A stretch of 64,000 nt of DNA from Cercophora sp. LCS_1 (lineage: Eukaryota > Ascomycota > Sordariomycetes > Sordariales > Lasiosphaeriaceae), in contig JAPZLL010000004.1 of NCBI GenBank assembly GCA_036250225.1, forward strand, positions 62,001-126,000, in the 5' to 3' direction. The stretch's first letter is position 1. Each line of letters starts with the position of its first letter. The notes beneath the pieces are model-generated. The model was not told the DNA's origin. It saw only the letters and a program-made list of their open reading frames with translations, and did no database searches. Shown piece after piece: positions 33,907 through 44,562 of the stretch. Both the position numbers and the translations under genes were made by a program.

Positions 33907-36900
33907 TCACCACCCATCCTTCTCCAACCGCTCACAGACACCCCTCATCTGATCCTCAATACACGCCCTGGCCACAAATTCCGGCACAACCGTCTCTCGT
34001 CCCCTCATAACCGCCCTACAAAACTTTTTCGCCCTCATTACGTTTCTCTCCCCCTTCATGACCATCTCGCACCTTTCATTCCTCTTTTCCCTCATCTCAT
34101 CATCATCTCTCTCCACCTCCCCTTTCATCTCCGCATTATCACCACCACCCCACGGACTCCCCGTCTCAGCAGGCGGCTCAACATTACTCGGCGTCCAGCT
34201 CCACCACGTCACGTACCCCCCGTCATCCTCGGTCGCGCTACTCCCAACAGCCGGCGTAGCCGTTGCTTGAGCAGTCCAGTTGCCCGAGTAGGAACTCCCC
34301 GTTCCATATACCCTCGAAGAACTAGTATTCGTCCACGATCCCCAACTCGACGATACCAAACTCGAACTGAACGCAGGGGATATCGTCGTCGCCCCACTAT
34401 CGGTGTCATACGACGACGCGGATGTGATAGATGGGAAGGCGGTATCATCGCTTATCCAACTCGACCAGTTTATTGAGAACGAAAACGAATCAGCTGTTAC
34501 CAACGAAGTGGGCGTGGTGACGGTCGTCCCGTCGATGATGGTAAAGGTTGTGTATTTCATTTTAATGATGACTGTTTCGGACGGTTCGAGGGGGATCGTG
34601 ACGGCTGTCGGGGAGGGTGAGGAGAAGGAGTAGGCTGGAAAGGTGGTGATTGGCGTGCTGCTGCTGCATGATCCTGTGTCTGAGGAGGAAGAAGAAGAAG
34701 AAGCAGAGGAAGAGGAAGTGGAATAGGAAAGGGTGGTGTAGGAATAGGAGGAGATGGAATCAGGCGTCAAGACTGATTTAGTTGAGTAGGACGTATCGGA
34801 TAGGGGCGTGAGGAGCGAGGATTCGATTGTCAGCGTCCAGGTTGTTGCGGAGAGGGTGGTTGAGGGGTAGGTTTCTGCTGGAAAACTGCCGGTTACGGTT
34901 TCGGAGATGGTGTTTGTGATTATTTTGGTGATGGTTTTCGTCGATGTTGTTGCGGATTCGGGACGGGGCACGGCTGAGGGACGGGAGAAGGGGGCTGCGC
35001 GCTGGGGACCGTTGGTTTGGATCTTCGGACGCGGGAGGTTCGCGATGATGGAGATGGCGGTTGGGTCGGGGGACGCTGTGCTGAAGAGAGGGGAGTAGGT
35101 GCCTGTTGTGAAGGTGCGGCAGGTGCCGTAGCCTGTGGGGGTCCAGGCTGTTGAGGCGGCCGTTGGGGTCGAGGTCGCGTTCAGGGGGATGATGGAGACG
35201 TAGGGCTTGTGTTTGTCCTCCGGGCTGGGGTTAGCGCTGTCGCCTCCGTCACCACCGTCATCACCACCGTCGTCGCCGCCGCCGCCGTGGGTGGGTTTAT
35301 ACGGACGACGATGGCCACAGTTGCCGATGATCCCGTCGACGCTGTCGTGAGAGGAGACAATTTCGCTGCCGCAGTCTTTGTACTGACCGAAGTAGATCTT
35401 GTGCTCTTGCTGACGGAACAGGGCTGACTGTGTTAGCTTTGTTTACCTGCGTGCAGGGGAGAGATCGTACCCATTGTGGACCGGAGGAAAGTATCCCCCA
35501 GGATATAGAAGGACGACGTGGGAACGGCACCCAGCACGCACACAATCTCGTCCGGATCATCGGGGAAGATGGGCGGAACCTGGAAGATAAAGTCCTTGTA
35601 CGGTACATGGATGACGAAGCCGCCGTCAAGGGTAAAGTCGATAGTGCCCTCCTCGCCGACGTGCGAGCAGTTAATGACGTATCCGTATGACGCCGCCGGC
35701 TTTGCGTCGGGGAAGTAGTTGAGGATGAGGTAAAAGGCCTCCTCGGGCATGTAGGTCAGTGTTGTACCTGTGTCGGGGAGGAATTTGTCGGTCCAGGTCG
35801 AGTTGGTCACGGGCGTCGACACACAGCTGCCAGGGGGCGTGACGCTAATCTCGGTGACGTTGATCCAGTAGCTGACAGTGTTAGGCAAGTCCTCCTTTCC
35901 AAAGCGTAAATCTTACCGGTAATACCCATCCTCCCATCCCGAGTACTGATCAGCCAGCGAGACACCGTGCAGAGGTCCCATGAACTTGGACAAGTCGATA
36001 CCGCCAAAGATGACCTCGCCTGGTCGTGTCAGCTTTGTCTCGTACATAAAAGAAGCAACCTACCAAACTCGTCGCCAATACTCCCCAGCGCAACGCTAAA
36101 ATCCTTGTCCCGAATCTGCTTCTGCTCATACAGCGCGTCGATAAAGTTGCTGTAGTTCTGGTTGTACCCGATGCCGTAGCCAGCACCCAGGATGCCAGAG
36201 ACCATGCCCTCGGCCCAGGATGCGAGACCGAACTGGACTGGCTTTGACAAGTACCCGTAGCCGGTTGAGTCGTCAAAGCCAAACTCGGATGTTTCTAACA
36301 GCATCAGACCGATACATGCAAACTTCAAAAAGGGAACTCACCTCCGACAACCATGGTATCCCGGTAGTACTCGATGTATGTGGCTCCGCTGCCATATGTG
36401 ATCCAGCGAGGAGGACAAGTGGCATTGTTGTCGATGAAGGTCTCTGAGTGCTGCGGAAGATAGACGCCCATCTGTCTGCAGAGGCTGCCCCATGCCGGGA
36501 TATCCTCGAGTTGGGTGCACGGCGGGTCGATCCAGAACTCGGACGAGCCCGTGTCAAAGTCGACAGTGACCCGCTGCGGCGGATGGCCGATGTAGACTGC
36601 CGTTGTCAGTCGGTCAGATACAGTTATCAACAAAAGGTTCAGGGACAGTACCCGTCACGGCATACGCCACATCGAGGATCAATGCCGTCAAGTTTGACTT
36701 GATCGGTGATGGAATGGGAGTGGGCGTGCTGTGTGTGGTATGCGTGGCTTGGACAAGCTGATGATTGTCGACATCAAGCACGCGTTTGAGCACCTTGGTC
36801 GGGGCTCTTCGCCGCATGGGCACCCGGACGAAGCGTTCATCCTTTTGCCGTTGCCGCTCCTGTTGCTCGCCATGGGCTCTGATGGGCGCTATGGGCGGCT

Positions 36901-36982
36901 CATTGTGATGATGCTGCTGTTGCTGACCCGGGGCTGCTGAAGCGAGCGAGGAAAAGAGGGCGAGAAACAAGATAGGGCGCAT
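33907..36982 (-). CDS. Secreted pepsin-like aspartic protease with long Ser/Thr tail, 945 aa
   Basis: Six minus-strand exons: 36652-36982, 36342-36596, 36064-36294, 35917-36019, 35471-35871 and 33907-35423. All five introns (44-55 bp) are GT-AG and phases agree to 945 codons. The true ATG is at 36982. Residues 1-18 form a signal peptide (MRPILFLALFSSLASAA), followed by a Gln/His-rich pro-region. The two catalytic aspartates are in DFDTGSSEFW (Asp about 125) and FLPDTGTTLTYM (Asp about 340), so this is a complete bilobal A1 peptidase. After the fold closes near 455 come a Gly/Asp stretch (about 480-497), then some 330 residues rich in Ser and Thr, likely O-glycosylated. The last 80 residues are unexpected: charged, helical, with four Cys and no hydrophobic GPI-type end. 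Yapsin-like enzymes usually end in a GPI signal, so anchoring is uncertain. A TATATA lies about 120 bp upstream. Confidence 0.9.
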
Positions 36983-37759
36983 CACGACAACAGAGAAAAG
37001 GACCCTGAGCCGGCCTCGGAGCTAAAGAGAGTGTAAGAGGAGGGATAGGCCGGGATACGGTGCGAGACACTCTGCCATCCTGTGTGTCTTTGAACTGCGA
37101 TATATACCGCCCAGAATCCTGTGGAGATTTGTTTGCTCCCCTCCTTTTCTCGGCCAGTTCATTGTAGCTCCCCTCCCCACACTGGACAGACATGAACATG
37201 ACGCACCCGAGTGACGGCTTGGCGCGGCTGGTCTAATTGCCCGTTTCAGTCGTTAGTTGGTAATTGTTTGTTTGTTCATTTTAGGTCTGCTGTTGCCGGC
37301 GAGGATCTTGTCTGTAGAACTGCAACGGAGGACAACTGGCCCTTCATCTTGCAGCCGTGCGACTCGACATGCATATCCCGGGAGGCATCAATCCTGTGGT
37401 GACCCGAGATGGCCAGGCCAGGCCAGGCCAAGATCCCGGGGTGCATGGGGCCATCTGCTGTGTGCTGTGTTTTGGGATCGACAACGACAAAGATTGCACT
37501 GCATGTCGACAGATGATGATATAAGACTGGGGGGGTGCTGAGAGACGACTACAAATATGAGATTATTTGGACGTGCGGATTATGTACGTGGTATCACTTG
37601 GTGAGGAGCGTCTGCTACACCGCTCGGCTCGGCCCCTGTTTTGTGCATTGATAGTGGCACGTTTCCCCTGAATGGGCCAAAAGTCCCTCCCTCCCTGTCC
37701 GGATCGCGCATTAGGTTGTTTGCACCGAGTAACGAGTAAAAGGTAGCCGTTGCACGCCG
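36983..37759. promoter_or_regulatory. Protease promoter / 7TM gene 3' flank
   Basis: Both neighbours are on the minus strand. A TATATA element (about 37101-37106) sits about 120 bp upstream of the protease ATG. A GGCCA pentamer array lies at 37411-37430. No gene is seen. Confidence 0.45.
37411..37430. repeat. (GGCCA)4 pentamer array
   Basis: Four perfect copies in intergenic DNA between the 7TM gene and the protease. Confidence 0.85.
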
Positions 37760-39088
37760 TCACACGGCCGTATTTGCTATGCCGTTGCTGTCTCGCCGGT
37801 GGTACTGCACCGTGATCTGGTGCGTCTGCACGATCCTGTCACTACCAATTCCAGCGCCGGGGTAGCTCCCCGGGTCGAAGTCGAGCTTCCATTGGCTTTC
37901 GGGACCGGCCGTCACGACGACAGTGCTCTGTCGGTTGAGCGTGCCGGCCCCGTAGCTCTTGCTGTGGAAGGAGTCGTCATCCGCCTCGCTTGTTTTCATG
38001 TTGTTTGCCGACTCTTTGTTGTCGGCAGCTGTATTGTGGGTTGCATGGTACCCGTATCGCCGTTGCGTCGTCCTGTTGCGCACCTCGCGGACTAGCACCC
38101 GCAGGAGAGGAACCGACGCCGCGCAAATCGTGATGGCGACTTCAGCGGCGCCCCAGATGACGAGATCATATCCCTCGTCTGGGGCGGTCAGTTCTCTTTC
38201 TCTCTCTTTTATTTCATCAGTCGTGTAACTTACAAGTAAAGTCTCCGTCCAGAACCAGTGGAATCTTGCTGCTCTTGATGAAAGCCGCACAGCCAGCACT
38301 ACACTTCATCAGTCATTCCCGTTTCCCTAGGCAAGGTACTCATCAACAGATGGTAAAAAAGAAGGTACTCACAAAACCCCCATCCCCATCGCAACGCCAA
38401 CACCCGCCTTCTCCTTCCTCCTCATCTGCAGTCCCCAAATCACAACCCACGGCAACAGCGCCAGCACCACATCCGCCACCCCGCTATACACGGCCGCAAA
38501 GACGCCATAATACACATTCACCCGCGCATCCCAGCAAATCCCATTCACAGTAATATCCCACCCCCTCTGCACGGGGTTACACTGTATCCACGTAACCAGC
38601 ACGCTAATCGTCATGGCGAGATTCATCGTGACAATGATAAACCACACGCATGCTTTCGTCGCGCCCTCGGTGATGCGTAGGAGTGTCATGCCAAAGGACG
38701 TCTTGCTCCATACTGCTCCCAGTATTGCCAAGGACCATGACAGATTTGATAACAGCCCGATGGTTGGGAGGTTTTGTGAAGGGATATTGGTCCGGTGGGA
38801 GCCAAAACCGAGGGTGAGGTTGTATGTGTTCAGGCCTGCGTCGGCTGCTAACGCCAACCATGCTGCAACCAGGACGTGGTCGTCGTACCAGAGGCAGCGG
38901 TGGGCGAGGTGTTTGCAGTAGAGACGGAGGGCGAGGAAGAGGGCCGAGACACCGACGAGGGTCCAGATTACGGTTTGCATTAGGGGTGCGGTCGTTTCGT
39001 TTGATGGCCTCGGAGGAGGAGGTGGTGATGGTGACGGCGAGGGAGTGAAGAAGGATGGTGGAGGGGAAAAGACGGATGGTGTAGACAT
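37760..39088 (-). CDS. Pth11-like / fungal rhodopsin-domain 7TM protein, 399 aa
   Basis: Minus-strand exons 38373-39088, 38234-38298 and 37760-38178; GT-AG introns of 74 and 55 bp, phases consistent to 399 codons. The N-terminus is Pro/Ser-rich and extracellular by prediction, with an N-glycosylation sequon (SNETT). Seven hydrophobic helices follow, starting with TVIWTLVGVSALFLALRLYC. The arrangement, the WYDDHVLVAAW motif after helix 1, the Cys before helix 5 (NGICWDA) and the 'AGCAAFIKS' to 'GDFTYEGYDLVIWG' region between helices 6 and 7 are typical of the fungal rhodopsin-like/SAT4 superfamily that includes Pth11 receptors. The cytosolic tail of about 110 residues is polar. No CFEM domain is present, so it is not a classical Pth11. 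Role in surface sensing is only a family-level guess. It is transcribed away from the tyrosinase across a 1.9-kb gap. Confidence 0.88.
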
Positions 39089-40982
39089 GTTGATGATTGT
39101 CTAAGGTACATGAATGAATGAGTGTGAGAATGGAATGGGGTGAAAAAAAAAAAAAAGTGGCACCTGGCCTAGGTTGAAGAGAAGTAGGCCCGCCTGGTTG
39201 CGCGTGGCGCGACAAAGGGAAAAAGAAGGGAGAGTGTTCACATTGGAGATAAAGAGTGTGGGTGATGAGAGATGTCAGCGTAGATCTGTAGGAGGATCAT
39301 GACGGTAGATATGGCTGTGGCTAATAGCCTCGATGACCATGACTGGTCCAGACCATGGATTTGTTTGGCCGGAGGAGGAGTTACGGATCGGCCATGGTGA
39401 CGGGGATATCCCCGGCTGGGAATACGGAAGGGAGGACAAGACAGGGTAAATGGCTATCTGTTACGAGTACCATTGGAGATGCATGAACGGGTATTGGATG
39501 CTTGTCTTTGCCAGGCAAGACCGTCACATGGGACGACCGACGCCCTAAACGCCCTTAAACGGGGGCGGCCTGGGCATTTGGCACTTGCCGTGGCCAAGAA
39601 CGCTTGGCGGGGAGTTGCCCGGGGACGTGGAAGCTTTTATGGCCTTCTATAGCTGCCTGTTTTGCTTCTGTGCCCCGGAGTCGGATGCGGATCGTTTGCA
39701 TTCCGGGAAAATAGGGGGAGCCTGCCGTTTCTTGGCTGGACTGTGGCGTGAAAAGCCCATGGGTCCAACCTTTAAGGGTGAAAAGCTCTTTGATGAAAAG
39801 ATTGGTGGTGTTGCGTCCTGAAGATTGTCTCAATGTGTCTGTCAGAAGTGAAGATAGACAAGACGGAGAGGTGGTGGACGCCCGTGACTAGAAATGGAAT
39901 TGAGGTGCAGCTCCAAGCTCACGGACATTTTGACTTTTGAGTTTGTCGATTTGCCAAAGACCCGGACCAATCGTGTTGTTTTGTCGTCGGAGCTGATGGA
40001 ACCGTGTTGGGGTTCTACCCCTTGACGATCAAACGCGACGGCACGCCTCCCACCGCTTCGGTTCCAGCCGTTGGGGGACGCCACTTGCGGGAAACTCCCG
40101 TCGAAGGATCACTGACAAATGCCGGGAAAATGAAATATTTGAGATGGGGAAGATAATGATATGCAATCATGATTTTTTTTCTTTTTCTTTTTCTTTTTTC
40201 TCTCTTTTTTTCTGTTCTGGTGTGGATGAGCAAAGAGGATGCAGGAGGCATCGTTGCACGACTTTTGCCATTTGAACAACACGTTGAGCCCCACGCTGTG
40301 TTTCTCGGCGGGTCCCAACAGACGCCATGTTTGGATCCAACGGATCGCCGCGTCTGATCTTGTGTGTGTCACCAGGTTGCATGCGTGGATTTTTCCATTT
40401 GATCATGCATTATTCCAGCATGCCCTGGTACGTCACTGGAAACAGGGGTTGTCAGCACGGCCGCGGCCGCCTGTTGGGGGCCGTTCATTAGTGAAAGTTG
40501 GGTTTTTGATGTCTATCAGGACAGTGTGGGTTTATCTCTGGTATGATCACAAAGCAGGTAGAAATTATAGCCAGACACAAAGGATCTAAAGACCGGTACC
40601 CGTACAAGAAAGAAAGATATGATCACTATCTATACGTGGGTAATCGGACTTGAGTCCAGAGGGTCTCGGTACTTTTGTGAGTTAGGTAGTCCATGGCCTA
40701 TTAGATCAGACTTTCAGAGCCTCGTGATTCTATATCTTGCGCGCCATGATCTGGCTGCTTCTTGGCAGCTAGCCACTTGCAAGAGTGAGGTGGCTTGCTG
40801 AATCAAGGTCTAGACTGCAAAGCTTCTGTGGGTGTAACCGCTTTGGTAGACACATCGAACCACTCTTGCCTTGCTGGCTGGGTGAGAAAGGTGCAGCGTT
40901 CAATGCATCACGGGGGGCAGTGCACTCTGTACAGGTATGCGAGATCATCCTCGCTTCACTTATTCTACTTCATCCATTGAAA
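39089..40982. promoter_or_regulatory. Divergent intergenic region, 7TM gene and tyrosinase
   Basis: 1.9 kb between two outward-facing start codons, so both promoters lie here. It contains a polypyrimidine tract (40173-40213) and a short A run near 39143. Frames of up to 116 codons carry no domain. No specific factor site is claimed. Confidence 0.5.
40173..40213. repeat. Polypyrimidine tract (T-rich with C)
   Basis: Forty bases of only T and C in the divergent promoter region. Such tracts are common in fungal promoters and exclude nucleosomes. Confidence 0.7.
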
Positions 40983-43272
40983 ATGGCACCCAAGATCACC
41001 CCAGTCGTTGGACCTCCCATGATCGGAGCGTCGTCAGGATCCACGACCGGTAAGCCTCTGCGGACCACCCGTGTCTCTTCTCTGATTTCCAGGCACACTA
41101 ACAAGCTCCCAGTACCCGAGCGGATGGAAATCAGGGAGCTGTACAAGGATACGCAGATGTGGGAATTGTTTCTCCTTGGACTTCTGAGCTTTCAGAAAAG
41201 CTTCGACGAGAAGTCGCCCCAAACCTCGTATGCCAGGATTGCCGGTGAGACCTGCTCCCATTGTGTAAGGTATGTTCTACTTGGCTGATTGAACTTGCAG
41301 GTATTCATGGAGCGCCGTACGAGACTCCGTGGAATGAAGTTGACCGGGCGTTTATGGGCAAGAAAAATGTGCCCCCGAATCCCAACAGGAAGGGCGGCTA
41401 CTGCATGCACTCGTCCAATCTCTTCGCTACCTGGCACCGTCCGTATGTTGCTCTTTTTGAGGTAATAAGCTTCAAGTCCCCGTGTTGCTCCCTGATACTG
41501 AGATAAAACAGCAAGAGCTGTACAAGCATGTTCAGAAGGAGGCTGCCAACTACAATCTTTCGGCTAAAGCCGTCAACTTCCGCCTCCCCTACTGGGACTG
41601 GGGTCTTCAGCGGGGAAAGGGTGACCTGGATGCTGTCTACCCCACCGCTATCTTTGGGAAGAAGACGGTCGATATTCACCTCTCGAACCCGCCCAAGACA
41701 ATCCGAAACCCCTTGGCCTCGTTCCAAATCGATGAGCACAGCGAGCTGGCCGGCACTTCTTTCAAGATTCCCCAACAAGCTACCGGCCCGGTAAGCAGAA
41801 TAATCCACCCCTCACACCAAGTTGGATTTGAACCTATCGCAGCCCCAGAAGACTGACCATTGACATGTAGAGCGAGGGGCCAACTTGGAGGAATGTGCGG
41901 AAAGGGGCGTGGGGCATCAAGCCGTCAGACGTGATGGGCCTGCTCCTGGCGCGCAATGGCAAGATACCCTTCAACACCTTCTGCACCGGGAATTCAAAGG
42001 TTGCCACCACGGGGGTTGAGGGCTATAGCAGCCTTGAGGCTCTCCATGATGGTATTCACAGCGCTATCGGTGGTCACATGGGATTTCTCGCCACAGCCGC
42101 GTACGATCCTATCTTTTGGCTGCACCATTGGCATGACTCCAATCCACCAATTACAATAGAAAAAGATGCTGACTTGTAGCCAGCAACGTGGATCGCCTGT
42201 TGGCTATGTACCAGGCGCTGTGGCCAAACAATCGCATGGACGGCTTTACCGAGGTTGGCGGCGGGTTGACAACCGACACAAACGAGCTGCTCAACGAGAC
42301 CACCAAACTGTATCCGTTCTGGGACAGAACCGGAGACTTGCATTCGTTCTGGACGTCTAAGGGAGTCTGGGATACCAAAGCATTGGGCTACGTCTACCCG
42401 GAGACATCCGACGCGACCCGCCGAGACCACCGGGACCCTCAGAGTACCACACATGGCTTGAGAAGAAGGTCAGCAGTTACGGTTCCGATTCTTTACCACC
42501 ACCCCGAAGAGTCGCCCGTACGGCCATGAGACGACGCATGGAGATGGAGCCTGAGCCTGAGCCTGGGCCTGAGCCTGAACCTGAACCTGTCCTTCGTCTT
42601 GCTGGAGACAACCAGGGAACCATCAACAGCACGGACACCAACAATCCCATTGGAATCCCAGCAACGGAAGCTCAGAACACGTTCGCCGGCCCACTCGGCG
42701 CCGCCACCACTAGCACCTCTGCTGAACTGCAAGGCGACTCTGACTCCGACACTCTCCTCTACGACCTCTGGACAGCCAACATCCGCACCGAAAAGCACGG
42801 CCTCGGCCAACCCTACGACATCTTTATCATGCTCGGCTCCGTCCCCGCCGACCCCAAAACCTGGGACACGCACTCGCACACCGTCAACATCGTCGCCGTC
42901 CTTGGCCAAGACGCCGACACGGGCTGCGAGAAATGCGCCGTCGACATGACCGAGCGGCTCTGTATCACCGCGACCGTGTCGCTTACCGAGGCGCTGGTGG
43001 AGCATCTTGAGGACGAGGGCAAAAGCTTGACGGCTATGGATGATGACTCGGTGGCTGCGTATCTGCAGGAGCAGCTGCACTGGCGGGTAGCGCTCAAGGG
43101 TCGGACCGAGGTGCCGAGGGAGCGGGTGCCTGGGTTGAAGGTTGTTGTGTCGGCCGTGACGATGCAGTTGGACGAGAACGGGGTTCCGGTTTATGATGAC
43201 GATGGGCCGAGGTTGTTTGTTGACGTGACGAGGGGACGGCCAGCGGGGTGTGGTTCTGTTGATGAGGTTTGA
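40983..43272 (+). CDS. Tyrosinase, type-3 copper enzyme, with frameshift before the C-terminal domain
   Basis: Six exons: 40983-41049, 41113-41244, 41301-41461, 41512-41790, 41871-42130 and 42184 onward. Introns 1-4 are GT-AG; intron 5 (42131-42183) is GC-AG and its removal recreates the CuB motif FWLHHCNVDRL. CuA is seen in GIHGAP and YCMHSSNLFATWHRPY (the Cys two residues before His is the usual thioether partner); CuB also in LEALHDGIHSAIGG. The enzyme oxidises phenols to quinones in melanin formation. No signal peptide, as in other ascomycete tyrosinases. After GYVYPE the catalytic frame runs to a stop at 42529 (414 aa in total). The true continuation (EYHTWLEKKVSSYG, a Glu-Pro linker, then a Tyosinase_C domain to 43272) is in another frame, as if one base were missing between 42404 and 42441. 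Restored length would be about 662 aa. Either a strain mutation, an assembly error, or a naturally truncated enzyme. Confidence 0.9.
42131..42183 (+). other. GC-AG intron of the tyrosinase gene
   Basis: The donor is GCATGA and the acceptor TAGCCAG. No GT donor nearby keeps the frame. Removing these 53 bases joins ...LHH to CNVDRL in phase, which is the invariant CuB sequence of fungal tyrosinases. Confidence 0.8.
42404..42441 (+). other. Apparent one-base deletion in tyrosinase
   Basis: Upstream of this interval the conserved catalytic domain end (GYVYPE) is in one frame; downstream the conserved EYHTWLEKK and the C-terminal domain are in the frame one base back. The interval is too short for an intron and has no evident slippery heptamer. 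The weak alternative is an intron further down (42469-42530) with GTCAGC/GAG borders. Confidence 0.65.
42547..42590 (+). repeat. GAGCCT hexamer array encoding a Glu-Pro linker
   Basis: Imperfect hexamer copies (GAGCCT, GGGCCT, GAACCT) inside the tyrosinase C-terminal frame, coding for alternating Glu and Pro between the two domains. Confidence 0.8.
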
Positions 43273-44562
43273 GTGTGAGGCCGCGTATAAGCTTTTCTGA
43301 TGTTTTGAGTTTTGTTCTTCTGTAACTTTGCTTGTGTGTTTTTGAGAAGTCAGGGTTGCGCAGAGGCAAGCAAAACGGTGCCGGGCAGAATGCTAGGTTT
43401 GTGCTGGTGGCTTCCATGGTGCTCGGGTAGGTTTGTGGTACGCGTATTGTAAAATGTCTCGCGTTGAGGGAAGGTGACTGCGTTGATGCTTGCTTGGCGT
43501 TCTGTGAAGTACTTGTGATGTTCTGTCAAGTGATCAGGACGATTGAGAGGTGTGCGTGATGATTTGGGTTGGAGAGAAAGAGAGTGTTCTGGGTATGTGG
43601 GTGGACAGCTGGGTTTTATAGGATGAGTCGGCCAAGTCCATTTGAGTTCTCCTTTCTGTTTAAGTTTTCCTTCACAAATGCTACAATGCGTCATGCCAGA
43701 TCTCGGCCGTAACTCACACCATCCTCGGCATAGTCGCCCCTGATGTCGACGAAGGACGGCAGGTGGATCGTCGATAAAGTACTAGCGGGTAGAAGAGGCC
43801 TTGAATCCTGCGCTTCGACGGATGTGGTGAAGCACCCGTCTTTTCCCTGTGACCTTTTGCCGGTTCTCTTTTTAGCTGAGATGGGAGATAGAGGCGCCAA
43901 GGCCCACATGCTAAAATCAAGCTTCTAAACAGAGCCTTTAGAACCTAAACAGCTCGTAGGCGCAAGACCTCAGAGCGCCAAGGGAAGCCAATTGTGGAAG
44001 AACCTTGATGGCCTTGGACGGGTGTGGGTTTGCGCTTGGAATTGATATGGAACTTTCCCAGCCACGGCGCGATGAGCTGGTTCGAGCCCAATGTTCTACC
44101 GAGGTGATGATTGCACAAGGTAAGTACGAAGATGTTCAGGACGTTGCAGAATATTGTCCCGGTGAGCCAAACATGAATGACCAGGGATAAACCAGGCCTT
44201 AATCAATATGCTGCAGCTTTCAAGGCAGCTGTCGGTCATCAAATCCGTCAACCAGGTGAAACTCGCCAATCACACATCGCCATTCGCAGTCTTACCCGGG
44301 TTTTCTATATCGGGATGTATGATTGCAGCTCAGCCCTCGATCGCGTTTCACTGATTGGATGTCGTTTAGGCGAGATCCCGTCGACCGTTGCAACGTCCGC
44401 CGGCAGGTACCTCATGTAGGATTCGGGGATACACTCAAAACTGGAGCCGGACTCAGCTGCGTTGAGCCTTCTCCACTTTGAAATGTTGATAATGAGCACA
44501 AAATCCATCACTCCCCAATCAATGGATGACGCCAGTTGTCACCCTGCCGACATGTCTCCGCC
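43273..44562. other. Intergenic between tyrosinase and DUF3176 gene
   Basis: No gene supported. A short plus-strand frame at 44008-44190 starts with ATG, and GTAAGT occurs within it at about 44120, but I could not extend it into a recognisable protein. The DUF3176 promoter must lie at the right end. Confidence 0.45.

Noticed and set aside
42469..42530. Intron that would fix the tyrosinase frame (GTCAGC...CATGAG).
   Set aside because: The acceptor ends in GAG and the donor is weak. It would also discard EYHTWLEKKVSSYG, which looks conserved in the other frame.
44008..44190. Short plus-strand frame with ALGIDM and a GTAAGT, faintly like a terpene-cyclase fragment.
   Set aside because: No metal-binding motif, and no further exon could be joined in frame.
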